Source of the DNA: a virus
DNA: 64,000 nt
Direction: 5' to 3' (one strand)
Virus record (IMG/VR): IMGVR_UViG_3300002483_000009
Location: 5,111 to 69,110 of that record
Below, one piece after another: positions 9,194-16,889 of the stretch. A program made the translations under genes and the position numbers. Every line of letters begins with the position of its first letter. Position 1 is the first letter of the stretch. The notes below the pieces were generated by a model. That model saw only the letters and a list, made by a program, of their open reading frames with translations, made no database searches and was not told the DNA's origin.

Positions 9194-9200
9194 CTCGCAT

Positions 9201-9755
9201 ATGCGAGCCACAGAATTCACAGAAACAAAATGTCCTAGGACTAGAGCAAAAGAATGTTCTTGTAGCAGGGTAAAAAGCATCACAGAGGGTGAATCCACTG
9301 TGATTGCACAATGTGACTTACAACATTCGGATGACGTCAATGGCAGTATATTATTGATGCAGGCTCCCGGAACTCCAACTTTGATCAAAGGCACAATCAC
9401 AGGACTGAAACCTGGACTTCACGGATTCCACATACACGAGTTTGGCGACATGAGCAAAGGTTGTGAATCGATGGGTGGACATTACAATCCAGATGGAGTC
9501 GATCACGGAGACCTAAATGAAGGACACGTGGGAGATTTAGGCAACATAACAGCCGACGAAACTGGCAAGGCAGATTTCTCAATAAAGGCAAGTAGGGTAG
9601 ACCTAATTGGTGAAAGATCTGTTGTTGGAAGAGGACTTGTGGTACATGCAGATGAGGATGATCTCGGAAAAGGCGGAGATCAAGAAAGTTTGAAAACAGG
9701 AAACGCAGGCGATAGATTGGCCTGTGGAGTAATAACTTTGAGGGCAAATGAATAA
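9201..9755 (+). CDS. sodC: Cu/Zn superoxide dismutase with capsid-targeting-like leader
   Basis: 184 aa from the ATG seven bases after a late box. The dismutase core has all landmarks: HGFHIHEFGD (Cu ligands), GGHYNP (bridging His), DHGD...GHVGDLGN (Zn ligands), GLVVHADEDDLGKGG (Cu ligand and active-site loop) and GDRLACGVI, with the structural Cys pair in KGCES and LACGV. Family reaction: superoxide to oxygen and hydrogen peroxide. SodC is normally exported, but there is no signal peptide here. The first 30 residues instead start MRATEFTE, like neighbouring late proteins, carry CSCS, and contain S-I-T-E/G, a possible gp21-type cleavage site. That suggests packaging in the virion (inference). 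Certain as SodC. Confidence 0.93.
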   Translation: MRATEFTETKCPRTRAKECSCSRVKSITEGESTVIAQCDLQHSDDVNGSILLMQAPGTPTLIKGTITGLKPGLHGFHIHEFGDMSKGCESMGGHYNPDGVDHGDLNEGHVGDLGNITADETGKADFSIKASRVDLIGERSVVGRGLVVHADEDDLGKGGDQESLKTGNAGDRLACGVITLRANE

Positions 9756-9816
9756 TATAGTATTTTGGTTAATTGTAATAGGCATATCTGCATACTTGGG
9801 GATATATATTTGGTAG
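9748..9816 (+). CDS. possible 22-aa membrane micropeptide
   Basis: A 23-codon frame starting inside the last codons of sodC and ending two bases before the next gene. It encodes one hydrophobic helix (FWLIVIGISAYLGIYIW). It fills the only gap between two genes, which is its main support. No detectable family; it could be chance. Confidence 0.3.
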   Translation: MNNIVFWLIVIGISAYLGIYIW

Positions 9817-9817
9817 T

Positions 9818-10420
9818 ATGAAATTTTTAATATTCAATGGCAGTTTAAAACCAGACGCAGAGTCAAACACATTCGCAGTGTGCAAGATGGCACAGTTGGC
9901 ATTTGAGAAAATGGGCCACGAGTGTGAAGTGATAACAATGAGAGATCTGGATTATGAAGGCTCTACTTCAGATGTCAACGATGAATTGAAACCACACATA
10001 ATGAAAATGTTCAAAGCGGATGGTGTAATATTTGCCACACCAATTTGGTGGGGTAATCACAGTTGTCACATACAGGCAATGCTGGAAAGACTAGACGTCA
10101 TATACAGTTGGGCGAAAGACAACAAGCATCAACCTTTCTACAATAAAGTTTTTGGAACACTTGTATCAGGCGGCGGAGATGGATTCCAGCACATACACGG
10201 AGTCCTATATTCGGCGGCCAGCAACTTTGGATTCACTATACCACCGCAGTGCAACATAGAATCAAAAGCACAGGGCATGGATGAGATCACGCAAGACGAT
10301 GACACACTTAACCAAGTGAAGAATTGCACAATCAACATGGTCACATGGGCAAACATTTTGAAACAAGGTAATCCCGCAAAAGACGGCAGGCACGGATCAG
10401 TAGACATCAATGAAGATTAA
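9818..10420 (+). CDS. flavodoxin-fold NAD(P)H-dependent FMN reductase family
   Basis: 200 aa. The N-terminal strand and phosphate-binding loop FLIFNGSLKPDAESNT, the TPIWWGNHSCHIQAMLER segment and the LVSGGGDGF loop are characteristic of the NADPH-dependent FMN reductase/flavodoxin-like superfamily. Expected to bind FMN and reduce quinones, flavins or related acceptors. It lies two bases after the possible micropeptide and just downstream of sodC, so redox protection is a plausible shared role (inference). Its stop overlaps the next small gene. Confidence 0.8.
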   Translation: MKFLIFNGSLKPDAESNTFAVCKMAQLAFEKMGHECEVITMRDLDYEGSTSDVNDELKPHIMKMFKADGVIFATPIWWGNHSCHIQAMLERLDVIYSWAKDNKHQPFYNKVFGTLVSGGGDGFQHIHGVLYSAASNFGFTIPPQCNIESKAQGMDEITQDDDTLNQVKNCTINMVTWANILKQGNPAKDGRHGSVDINED

Positions 10421-10559
10421 AGAAATTACAGAATACGTTCGTAAGTACGTCCATCATGACGTAAACAAGTTTCTAAAGAAATACGAAAAACAGGCAAAGG
10501 GTAGATCAAGAATGGGATATCATTCCATGATGGCATATCCATATAGAGTAAAGAAATGA
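10410..10559 (+). CDS. small basic leader-type protein, 49 aa
   Basis: ATG within the end of the flavoprotein gene. It begins MKIKEITEYVRKYV, the leader pattern of this block, then a Lys/Arg-rich helix and a YHSMMAYPYRVKK tail. It shares an ATGA overlap with the next gene. Possibly a capsid-internal peptide. The overlaps and the shared leader are the evidence that it is real. Confidence 0.6.
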   Translation: MKIKEITEYVRKYVHHDVNKFLKKYEKQAKGRSRMGYHSMMAYPYRVKK

Positions 10560-11281
10560 AAATAAAAGAATTTGTAATAATGCCACACACGGCAGACACA
10601 ATGGGTCTCATACACAAACCCGGAACAGGCCCAAACAACAGATTTGGTTTCAAGAATGTAGGCAACAATAGAGCGAACGAAGGCGCAATAAATTGGAATG
10701 CTCTGAGACAGGCAGACGCAGTGATGCCTTATCTCTATAACAGTCCAGAAGCCAGGAAGGCAGGATTAAAACCCAATCCTAGAGAACCAAACATCATAAC
10801 ATCGATAAATTTAAAAGAGCCACGTAGACCTGGAGAAACATTTACACCGTTGTACACAATGGGTAAAGCGGCATGGCAAAAATACATGGACAGTTGGTGG
10901 GCACAAAACAAAAATGATCCAAGGGCCAAAGAAAAAGTAGATCAAATTAAACAAGCGGCCGCAGATGCCAAGATGCCTATTAGTGAAGAGGCCGCAGGGG
11001 TTGGCATAGTAACTAAACAGAACGCCACAAAAGATGTACCAGTTGGTGGCCAGTACATGAACGTCAAGAAATTGAAGTTAGACTGGAAGGAATTCAACGA
11101 GAACTTCGCAGATGGCAAAAAGAAGGGCAAGAGCAGACCAGGACGTGTGAAACGTGCAGGTGCCAGTTGCAAGGGATCAGTAACATCATTAAGAAGCAAG
11201 GCGAAAAAGGCATCAGGAGAACGTGCAAAGATGTACCACTGGTGTGCCAACATGAAGTCAGGGCGTAAAAAATCAAAATAA
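10556..11281 (+). CDS. leader-bearing protein with basic Cys C-domain, 241 aa
   Basis: Begins MKIKEFVIMPHT (block leader). The N-terminal 110 residues are an unrecognised Pro/Asn-rich region; a helical segment follows (KVDQIKQAAADAKMPIS). The last 60 residues are very basic with two Cys (GASCKGSVTSLRSKAKK and AKMYHWCANMKSG), a module I recall in several T4-like marine phage proteins. A DNA-binding or condensing role inside the head would fit charge and leader (inference). Coupled by ATGA to the preceding small gene. Confidence 0.7.
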   Translation: MKIKEFVIMPHTADTMGLIHKPGTGPNNRFGFKNVGNNRANEGAINWNALRQADAVMPYLYNSPEARKAGLKPNPREPNIITSINLKEPRRPGETFTPLYTMGKAAWQKYMDSWWAQNKNDPRAKEKVDQIKQAAADAKMPISEEAAGVGIVTKQNATKDVPVGGQYMNVKKLKLDWKEFNENFADGKKKGKSRPGRVKRAGASCKGSVTSLRSKAKKASGERAKMYHWCANMKSGRKKSK

Positions 11282-11291
11282 TTACTTCTAT

Positions 11292-12074
11292 ATGAAGTAC
11301 ATTCTCGGACTAGCACTAGAATACAAACACTACAAGAAACCTCTTAAAATCAGAACATATGCAGATGACCATCTCATAGACGAGCTCGATCTGACCGAAG
11401 ACATTGGACGCAAAGGAAGTTTAGGAACTGGTAGTCACCTCGAATGGGAGCAAGGGTGGGGGAGAAATATATGGGGCAAAACTCCATGGTACGAAGGGGA
11501 CGTAAACAAATACGGAAAATGGTACTTCAATCGCAAGAAACTTTCCATGTGTGAAAAAGTTTTTACCTACGAAATAGATGATAGTAATCTAAACAAACAT
11601 CTTTCAATAGAGGTTCTGAATGATGACAACAACTACACAAATGGTTTTATGTCAAAATTTTCTTGGGTAATATTTGATATGATTTTCCTTATGCCAAAAA
11701 AATATTTTGAGAATATTGATCTAGTTGCCACAGAAAAGCCAGACGTACTTGGCAGAAGGCACAGGCGGTCAGGAATATACGACAGATGCAAAGTGCAAGA
11801 TTGGAAATGGCCTTACACTGAGGACTTGGTATATGATCCAGAAACTGAACTATATGACAATAGATTAGAAAAAAATTTCCTATCTAGAGGAATACGTTTT
11901 GGCACCAGTTTTAGGTACGATTTTGATCTTGAAGAATGGGAAGGAATGAAAGTAATAAAACCAAAAAATGTAAGCCGTAAGTTCCTTAACGAACTGTACT
12001 GTTATATGAACGAAACATTTCTTACGTATTACGTAGATGGAAAACTAATAAATAGAAGTAATGAAAATCAATGA
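11292..12074 (+). CDS. hypothetical protein, 260 aa
   Basis: Unrecognised protein rich in Tyr, Trp and Asp. The N-terminal half has alternating strands (KPLKIRTYADDHLIDELDL) and a Trp-rich loop (EWEQGWGRNIWGKTPWYEG). Such patterns are common in carbohydrate-binding or virion-decorating beta proteins, but no named family is evident. It ends inside the next gene's first codons, and a late box lies in its 3' end. Confidence 0.65.
   Translation: MKYILGLALEYKHYKKPLKIRTYADDHLIDELDLTEDIGRKGSLGTGSHLEWEQGWGRNIWGKTPWYEGDVNKYGKWYFNRKKLSMCEKVFTYEIDDSNLNKHLSIEVLNDDNNYTNGFMSKFSWVIFDMIFLMPKKYFENIDLVATEKPDVLGRRHRRSGIYDRCKVQDWKWPYTEDLVYDPETELYDNRLEKNFLSRGIRFGTSFRYDFDLEEWEGMKVIKPKNVSRKFLNELYCYMNETFLTYYVDGKLINRSNENQ
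12048..12054 (+). promoter_or_regulatory. T4-type late promoter box ATAAATA
   Basis: CTAATAAATA ending at 12054, six bases before the ATG at 12061. It is embedded in the 3' end of the preceding coding sequence. Confidence 0.5.
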
Positions 12075-12324
12075 GGTTATAATGCGTGAACAGGCCACTG
12101 CAGGTGCTACAAGCGCCGGCAACATAGCCACTGTGACATCACCTCACATTGCCATAGGTAAGGACCGAGGCAACAAGGCATACACAGGATCACCAGGAAG
12201 ATCAGGTACAAGGGCACCTAGATTACCAAAAATTATTCAACCAAAAAATCCAGATGGCACTGCCAAAGGTGCACACAATTTGCCTGGCGTAAATTTAATG
12301 GGTGGACCACTGGTCAAAAGATAA
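12061..12324 (+). CDS. leader-bearing late protein, 87 aa
   Basis: Starts MKINEVIMREQ after a late box. The body is Gly/Ala/Pro-rich and probably disordered (ATAGATSAGNIATVTSPH, then SPGRSGTRAPRLPKIIQPK), a composition I recall from small virion-associated proteins of marine T4-like phages. Leader and promoter place it with the other candidate head-internal proteins. Confidence 0.65.
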   Translation: MKINEVIMREQATAGATSAGNIATVTSPHIAIGKDRGNKAYTGSPGRSGTRAPRLPKIIQPKNPDGTAKGAHNLPGVNLMGGPLVKR

Positions 12325-12494
12325 TGAAACCACTTGAATTATTAAAGGAATGGATTGTAAAGTGCTTAAATTGTGGTTGCGACAGCCATTGCGGAGATAT
12401 TTGTAAACGCAAACAAAATGAATACCCTGTAGACGGTGGTGCAGAGTATGAAATAGAGGTATGTAAGCACTGTCGCTGTGAAGCCTGTGCTTAA
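12324..12494 (+). CDS. Cys-rich zinc-binding-like protein, 56 aa
   Basis: TAATG overlap with the previous gene; the ATG is at 12324. It carries nine Cys in two clusters, CLNCGCDSHCGDIC near residue 15-28 and CKHCRCEAC at the C-terminus, plus His residues, so it can probably hold one or two zinc ions. No family recognised. It could regulate transcription or bind other small late proteins. It ends at a late box. Confidence 0.65.
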   Translation: MKPLELLKEWIVKCLNCGCDSHCGDICKRKQNEYPVDGGAEYEIEVCKHCRCEACA

Positions 12495-12500
12495 TAAATA
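12494..12500 (+). promoter_or_regulatory. T4-type late promoter box ATAAATA
   Basis: ATAAATA eight bases before the ATG at 12509, starting on the last base of the previous stop codon. Confidence 0.55.
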
Positions 12501-12508
12501 CGGATACT

Positions 12509-13300
12509 ATGAGATTCCACGAATTTGAAAAAGCAGAAGGATCCACACTTGCAGTGAGGCAAATCAACAGATATGCTGACGAGTTAGGCAAACAATCAAT
12601 GGATTATGAAGTGATGAAGGATGCCGCTGAAATGCTAGACAAACAGATGCTGAAATCGTTAGCACAACTTCTCGATGATTCAGACACTGCTCCGAGAGAG
12701 TGGATAATGAAAACAATAGCAGATCACGATCCAGAAACTTTCAAAAAAATGTATGGTGACCAAGAAGGCTATCTGTCAGTAATGAAGCCAATGAAAAACT
12801 TAACAGATGCTGAGGACAACACAGCCAGAAGCATGAACAAGTACGGACTGGCCGCAAGGAACAAGGACGGCAAGTTCTACTCTTACAGACACGGCAAACT
12901 GACAGGCACATTTGACAACATGGCCGATCTACAGAAACACCAACATGATTTGATCAAGGACGAGTCAATGGAAGAGGGTGCAGACTTCTATGGCTACTAC
13001 AAGGATCCAAAAGATCCTGAAGGTAAGACAATGACATATCCAGATGACATGGAGTTCAAAACACCACACAGATCAAACGCAAACGCAAGGATGTTGTTGT
13101 CAAGGATAGGATTGGACCCAGACTTCGAGAACACAGGTTCAACTCCGATTGAAAAATTTTTAGCCGCAACAGACAAATACCTCAGAATGAATGTCAGTGA
13201 CAAAGATAATCCATACTACGATGAAGTAGAAATGTACGACATGGAAGCAAAAAGAATTAAGAAACAACACCCAGAAGTAACACACGTAGGATTTAATTAA
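12509..13300 (+). CDS. leader-bearing late protein, 263 aa
   Basis: Starts MRFHEFEKAEG, the block leader with a possible A-E/G processing site. It is a helical, acidic protein with no recognised domain. A second possible protease site is SMEEG near the middle. The next gene begins one base after its stop. Probably a virion or head-core protein, judged from promoter, leader and charge. Confidence 0.68.
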   Translation: MRFHEFEKAEGSTLAVRQINRYADELGKQSMDYEVMKDAAEMLDKQMLKSLAQLLDDSDTAPREWIMKTIADHDPETFKKMYGDQEGYLSVMKPMKNLTDAEDNTARSMNKYGLAARNKDGKFYSYRHGKLTGTFDNMADLQKHQHDLIKDESMEEGADFYGYYKDPKDPEGKTMTYPDDMEFKTPHRSNANARMLLSRIGLDPDFENTGSTPIEKFLAATDKYLRMNVSDKDNPYYDEVEMYDMEAKRIKKQHPEVTHVGFN

Positions 13301-13301
13301 G

Positions 13302-14387
13302 ATGAAAATTAATGAACTACACAACCAGCCAGTCGAAGCAGACACATATGAGGCTTCGATGGCTCTTAACCAATTGTTAAAGATTGGCAAACACGCAATA
13401 AAAATACACAACATGATCGATGACTCCGCGGAGATGGAGGCATGGGTGGCAAAGAAAATTGACCTTGCGGGTGACTATGTAAAAAAAGTGCATGGCTATA
13501 TGCAGGGCGAGAAGGCCGGCCTATACGATGATGGTGGCATGACGGAAGACGCAGGCGAAGGACACATGAGTAAAAGCACATTGTATCACACTGCCAAGTA
13601 TGCGATAGAGTTGATGGACATGATCGACAAGGGTGATGACCTTGAGGGTTGGGTGCAGAGCAAATTGAACAAGGCGGCAGATTACCTACAGGGTGTACAC
13701 AACTACGAAGAATATCAGAAACTTAATCCATACAGGGAAGAATTAGACTCAAACATATTACAAAGACATGCTGGTATAGTGCAGAAACACATTGATGAGA
13801 TTCTAGCAAGGGAAACTTCGTTAGATGATGTGGACACAAAGCCAGGCATGATGAATATACTTGCCAAGAGGGTAAACGAAGTTGAAAAAGAGATAGCAAA
13901 AGAACAAAGAAAAAATAATGAGGAAGCACCTCCAGGCAGAGAGAAACAGGTTAAAGCACTTAAGAAAAAATTCAAAGACAAGGGAGCACCTTACGCCATA
14001 GCATGGGCACAGCATAACAAACACGGCAAGCCTAAAAAAGAAGCAGTGTTAGATGAAGGTATCAAAGACTGGGCACGTAACCTAGCAATGGCCGGTGTTG
14101 TGGTGGCAGGATTGGCAGGTGTTGGTTCGATACAGGACGCAATAGACAGAAGTATACCGGCTGTGCAGGCAATGGAGACAGCACTTGAATTAGCACAGGA
14201 TCAAGGCAAAACAGAACTTGCTGATATGATTAAAAAAGACTTGTCAGCAGTCAAAGTAAGACTAGAATCTGGAAGAGACCTCAGTTTCGTAAAAGGTATG
14301 CAGGAAAAATATAGCAAATTTGTAAAAACCGAAGCATTGGCATACGAGTCAAAACTTGCTATACTGCTTGATCAACGCATTAAATAA
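13302..14387 (+). CDS. leader-bearing late protein with duplicated helical domain
   Basis: 361 aa starting MKINELHNQPVEA. Two copies of a helical module occur: LLKIGKHAIKIHNMI...EAWVAKKIDLAGDYVKKVHGY (about residues 24-67) and LYHTAKYAIELMDMI...EGWVQSKLNKAADYLQGVHNY (about 91-136). A GAPYAIAWAQHNKHGKP segment follows (about 230), a motif I recall in many marine phage proteins, then a small hydrophobic helix (MAGVVVAGLAGVGSI). Helix duplication, leader and late context suggest a head-core or internal protein. No enzyme motif. Confidence 0.7.
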   Translation: MKINELHNQPVEADTYEASMALNQLLKIGKHAIKIHNMIDDSAEMEAWVAKKIDLAGDYVKKVHGYMQGEKAGLYDDGGMTEDAGEGHMSKSTLYHTAKYAIELMDMIDKGDDLEGWVQSKLNKAADYLQGVHNYEEYQKLNPYREELDSNILQRHAGIVQKHIDEILARETSLDDVDTKPGMMNILAKRVNEVEKEIAKEQRKNNEEAPPGREKQVKALKKKFKDKGAPYAIAWAQHNKHGKPKKEAVLDEGIKDWARNLAMAGVVVAGLAGVGSIQDAIDRSIPAVQAMETALELAQDQGKTELADMIKKDLSAVKVRLESGRDLSFVKGMQEKYSKFVKTEALAYESKLAILLDQRIK

Positions 14388-14399
14388 AAGTACAACAAA

Positions 14400-14407
14400 T
14401 ATAAATA
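14400..14407 (+). promoter_or_regulatory. T4-type late promoter, full TATAAATA
   Basis: An exact TATAAATA, the T4 late consensus, six bases before the ATG at 14414. The best late box in the window. Confidence 0.7.
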
Positions 14408-14413
14408 CTTCAT

Positions 14414-15262
14414 ATGGCACGTAATAAATCAACAGAAAATAGTTTTGCAGACTTGGTTGCTCGTTTGAAGGAAATGAGCAATAGTTCACCAGAACAAGAG
14501 CGAGCAGAATTGATGGAAGCCGCGAGATCAGAGCCTAAAGTTTTAGATGATAAAGATATTTCATTGGCAGATATAGCCAAACTAGCAGGAATCAAAGAAT
14601 ACACAGAAGAACCAAAAGTATCGGCAAAAGCAGAGAAATTAGTTGAGTCAATAACAGAAGAACCAAAAACAGAATCAGTCATAACAAAAGCCATCAAAGA
14701 ATCAGATGCAGATGACTCACTAGCAACAAGCATTAAAAAAGCAGTGACTGAAGAAAGCAAAAGACTAGATAAAATTGCTGAATTAGAATCACAACTTGCT
14801 GAATTGAAAGCAGAACAAAAAGAAGAACAAACTTATGACGCAAAATCATTTAGAGAAGTTATGCAAAAAGATATCGCAGAATATATCAAAAACGCAGAAG
14901 AATCTCAACTTGTTGAACTATACAACACTTTCTCAGACAATGAAGCAGTTTACAACGAAGAACAAAAAAGCATTCTTGTCAAAACTCCAGAAACTACAGA
15001 AATAATAGCAGACGCGGAAAAGGCAGAGGCACCTGAGGAAGAAGTGATAGCAGATGACTCTCAAGACAAAAGAAATTTATCTGAGCCTCACAGGGGAGAA
15101 GAAAAAGCAGACGACAAAGAAGAAGAAAAAGAAGAAGAAGACGAAGACGAAAAAGCAGGCGAAGTGCCAATGCTAGATCCTGAGTTTGACGAAGGCGAGG
15201 ACGTTGAATTGCCTGCAGAAGATAAGTTTACAAACGATCTAGACCCCGCAGAAAAAAAATAA
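14414..15262 (+). CDS. acidic coiled-coil late protein, 282 aa
   Basis: Highly acidic, Glu/Lys-rich and Cys-free. Residues about 115-140 form a heptad-like coil (LDKIAELESQLAELKAEQKE). The tail is strongly negative (a long D/E/K run, then MLDPEFDEGEDVELP). An AKLAGIKEY element recalls other phage proteins. Composition is like a scaffold or core protein, but I cannot identify it as T4 gp22. The start follows the exact late box. Confidence 0.65.
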   Translation: MARNKSTENSFADLVARLKEMSNSSPEQERAELMEAARSEPKVLDDKDISLADIAKLAGIKEYTEEPKVSAKAEKLVESITEEPKTESVITKAIKESDADDSLATSIKKAVTEESKRLDKIAELESQLAELKAEQKEEQTYDAKSFREVMQKDIAEYIKNAEESQLVELYNTFSDNEAVYNEEQKSILVKTPETTEIIADAEKAEAPEEEVIADDSQDKRNLSEPHRGEEKADDKEEEKEEEDEDEKAGEVPMLDPEFDEGEDVELPAEDKFTNDLDPAEKK

Positions 15263-15271
15263 TCTAAAAAA

Positions 15272-15278
15272 TTAAATA
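15272..15278 (+). promoter_or_regulatory. late promoter-like box TTAAATA
   Basis: TTAAATA five bases before the ATG at 15284, in a 21-bp gap between genes. Confidence 0.45.
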
Positions 15279-15283
15279 AGTGT

Positions 15284-15925
15284 ATGCAATTACACTTGAC
15301 CGACAACAAGTTCAATTCGAACCCTTATTGGAGTGAACGTATTAGCAGTGTATTCGCCTGTCCACCTAAAGACACCGTTGCACTGTTTGACCAGAATGGT
15401 TATGACCTTACCAAACTAGAGCAACTATATGCTGTGGCCAATGGTGAAAATACCACAAAACACAGGGACGGTGAACACATAACTTTGCGTAAGACCTGGT
15501 TCACAGACGATTCACCGGAATCTGGACCACATGTAAATCATGCCGTGATGTTTGAGAGAAAGGGATACTCAGGTGATGCCCTGCAACAACTTAAATCTTG
15601 GGCAGACTATCGACCACACTTCCACAAACTGGTTGCAATGAAACCAAAATGGGGACTGGATTTCAGCATAGACTACTGTGATCGTGAAGGCAATGTTTTT
15701 GAATTACTGCATTGGGAGTATGATGGTTTTGAGTACAACGAGATTGCAGACAAGAAAGCATCAATGGAAGAATTTTTACTCAATCAGGATTGGGATGAAA
15801 GGGCAAAAGCAATGCTAGAACGCAAGGATGAGTGGCATTCGTTAGGATTTTTTGAGCAAAGTGCATGGAAAACAAAGTTTTTTGGCATAGACAAAGAACG
15901 TTTCAAGATGGTGCTGTGGAAATAA
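15284..15925 (+). CDS. hypothetical protein, 213 aa
   Basis: Not recognised. It has a mixed alpha/beta pattern with a metal-compatible set of His and Asp (HRDGEHI, HVNHAVMF, DFSIDYCDREG, ELLHWEYDGFEYNEI). No signal peptide or membrane helix. A late box lies upstream and another overlaps its end, so it is probably late. It could be an adaptor or decoration protein; I would not assign a function. Confidence 0.6.
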   Translation: MQLHLTDNKFNSNPYWSERISSVFACPPKDTVALFDQNGYDLTKLEQLYAVANGENTTKHRDGEHITLRKTWFTDDSPESGPHVNHAVMFERKGYSGDALQQLKSWADYRPHFHKLVAMKPKWGLDFSIDYCDREGNVFELLHWEYDGFEYNEIADKKASMEEFLLNQDWDERAKAMLERKDEWHSLGFFEQSAWKTKFFGIDKERFKMVLWK

Positions 15926-15928
15926 ATA
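15922..15928 (+). promoter_or_regulatory. T4-type late promoter box ATAAATA
   Basis: ATAAATA six bases before the ATG at 15935, overlapping the previous stop codon. Confidence 0.55.
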
Positions 15929-15934
15929 CATCAT

Positions 15935-16702
15935 ATGACGGGTATACCTTACAACTACGGCAAATACATAGACGACACTGTGAAACTACGAGACCAAGGT
16001 GTTGTTGATGCTAAGAAACAGGTGCAGTCACCTGCAAGTGCTGGTAGCAGAGGCTTGACTAAGACCACACAATTCACAAAAGACAAAACACAAATGCAGA
16101 TGGGAGAATCGATTACAATGGAAGACATGAAATCTTTAATAAGCAGGATTGACGGTGTGAACGCAACAACTAACGAAGCACCGAAAGACAGCGACATAGA
16201 TTACACAAAACTGATGTTAGACATTTCCGCTATGAAAGACAGGATAGCAGAATTGCCAATAGACGACGACAGGAAGACATCGGCTCTTACAGCACTTGGA
16301 CAGGTTGAAGATGATTTATCAACAGACGAATCTTACGAGCCATTCCCAGAAGGTGATGAATTCAACATAGAAGAGGACGAGGATTTCGAAGAAGTGCTTG
16401 GTCCATTAGGTTTCCCAGAAGACGAGACAGAATTGTTTGACGCAGAATACAGAGGCAGAAAAGTGCCACTTAATAAACCAATGAGAGGTGATGTTAAGAA
16501 ATTTAAAGTGTACGTGAAGGATCCAAAATCCGGAAACGTGAAGAAAGTAAACTTTGGACACGGCGGTACTAGTGCAAAAAGAAAAACTATGAGAATTAGA
16601 AAAAGCAATCCAAAAGCAAGAAAAAGTTTTAGAGCACGTCACAACTGTGCTAACCCAGGACCAAAGACCAAAGCGAGATATTGGTCTTGTAGAAAGTGGT
16701 AA
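15935..16702 (+). CDS. late protein with acidic middle and basic C-domain
   Basis: 255 aa. Acidic central region (EGDEFNIEEDEDFEEVLG) followed by a strongly basic C-terminal module with MRGDVKKFKVYVKD, SNPKARKSFRARHNC and a Cys/Trp end (KARYWSCRKW). I recall this C-terminal module in proteins of T4-like marine phages. Opposite charge at the two ends would suit a DNA-packing or head-core protein (inference). Start set by the late box; the next gene starts one base after the stop. Confidence 0.68.
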   Translation: MTGIPYNYGKYIDDTVKLRDQGVVDAKKQVQSPASAGSRGLTKTTQFTKDKTQMQMGESITMEDMKSLISRIDGVNATTNEAPKDSDIDYTKLMLDISAMKDRIAELPIDDDRKTSALTALGQVEDDLSTDESYEPFPEGDEFNIEEDEDFEEVLGPLGFPEDETELFDAEYRGRKVPLNKPMRGDVKKFKVYVKDPKSGNVKKVNFGHGGTSAKRKTMRIRKSNPKARKSFRARHNCANPGPKTKARYWSCRKW

Positions 16703-16703
16703 C

Positions 16704-16889
16704 ATGAAAGTTAACGAAGTCACAGGAATCACATTAGAAGAGTTTGAAAAACTAGCAGAGAAGAAAGACGCCTGCTATCACAAAGTCAGATCAAGATACA
16801 AAGTTTGGCCTTCGGCTTACGCCTCTGGTGCTCTAGTTCAGTGTCGTAAAAAAGGCGCGGCCAATTGGGGCAACAAGAGTAAGAAGTAA
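16704..16889 (+). CDS. small leader-bearing protein with CYHKV...QCRKKG motif
   Basis: 61 aa from the ATG at 16704 (MKVNEVTGITLEEFEK); the frame is open upstream but that region belongs to the previous gene. The core DACYHKVRSRYKVWPSAYAS followed by GALVQCRKKG is a compact basic two-Cys module that recurs in large T4-like phages (from memory). Probably nucleic-acid binding. Its stop overlaps the next ATG (TAATG). Confidence 0.7.
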   Translation: MKVNEVTGITLEEFEKLAEKKDACYHKVRSRYKVWPSAYASGALVQCRKKGAANWGNKSKK

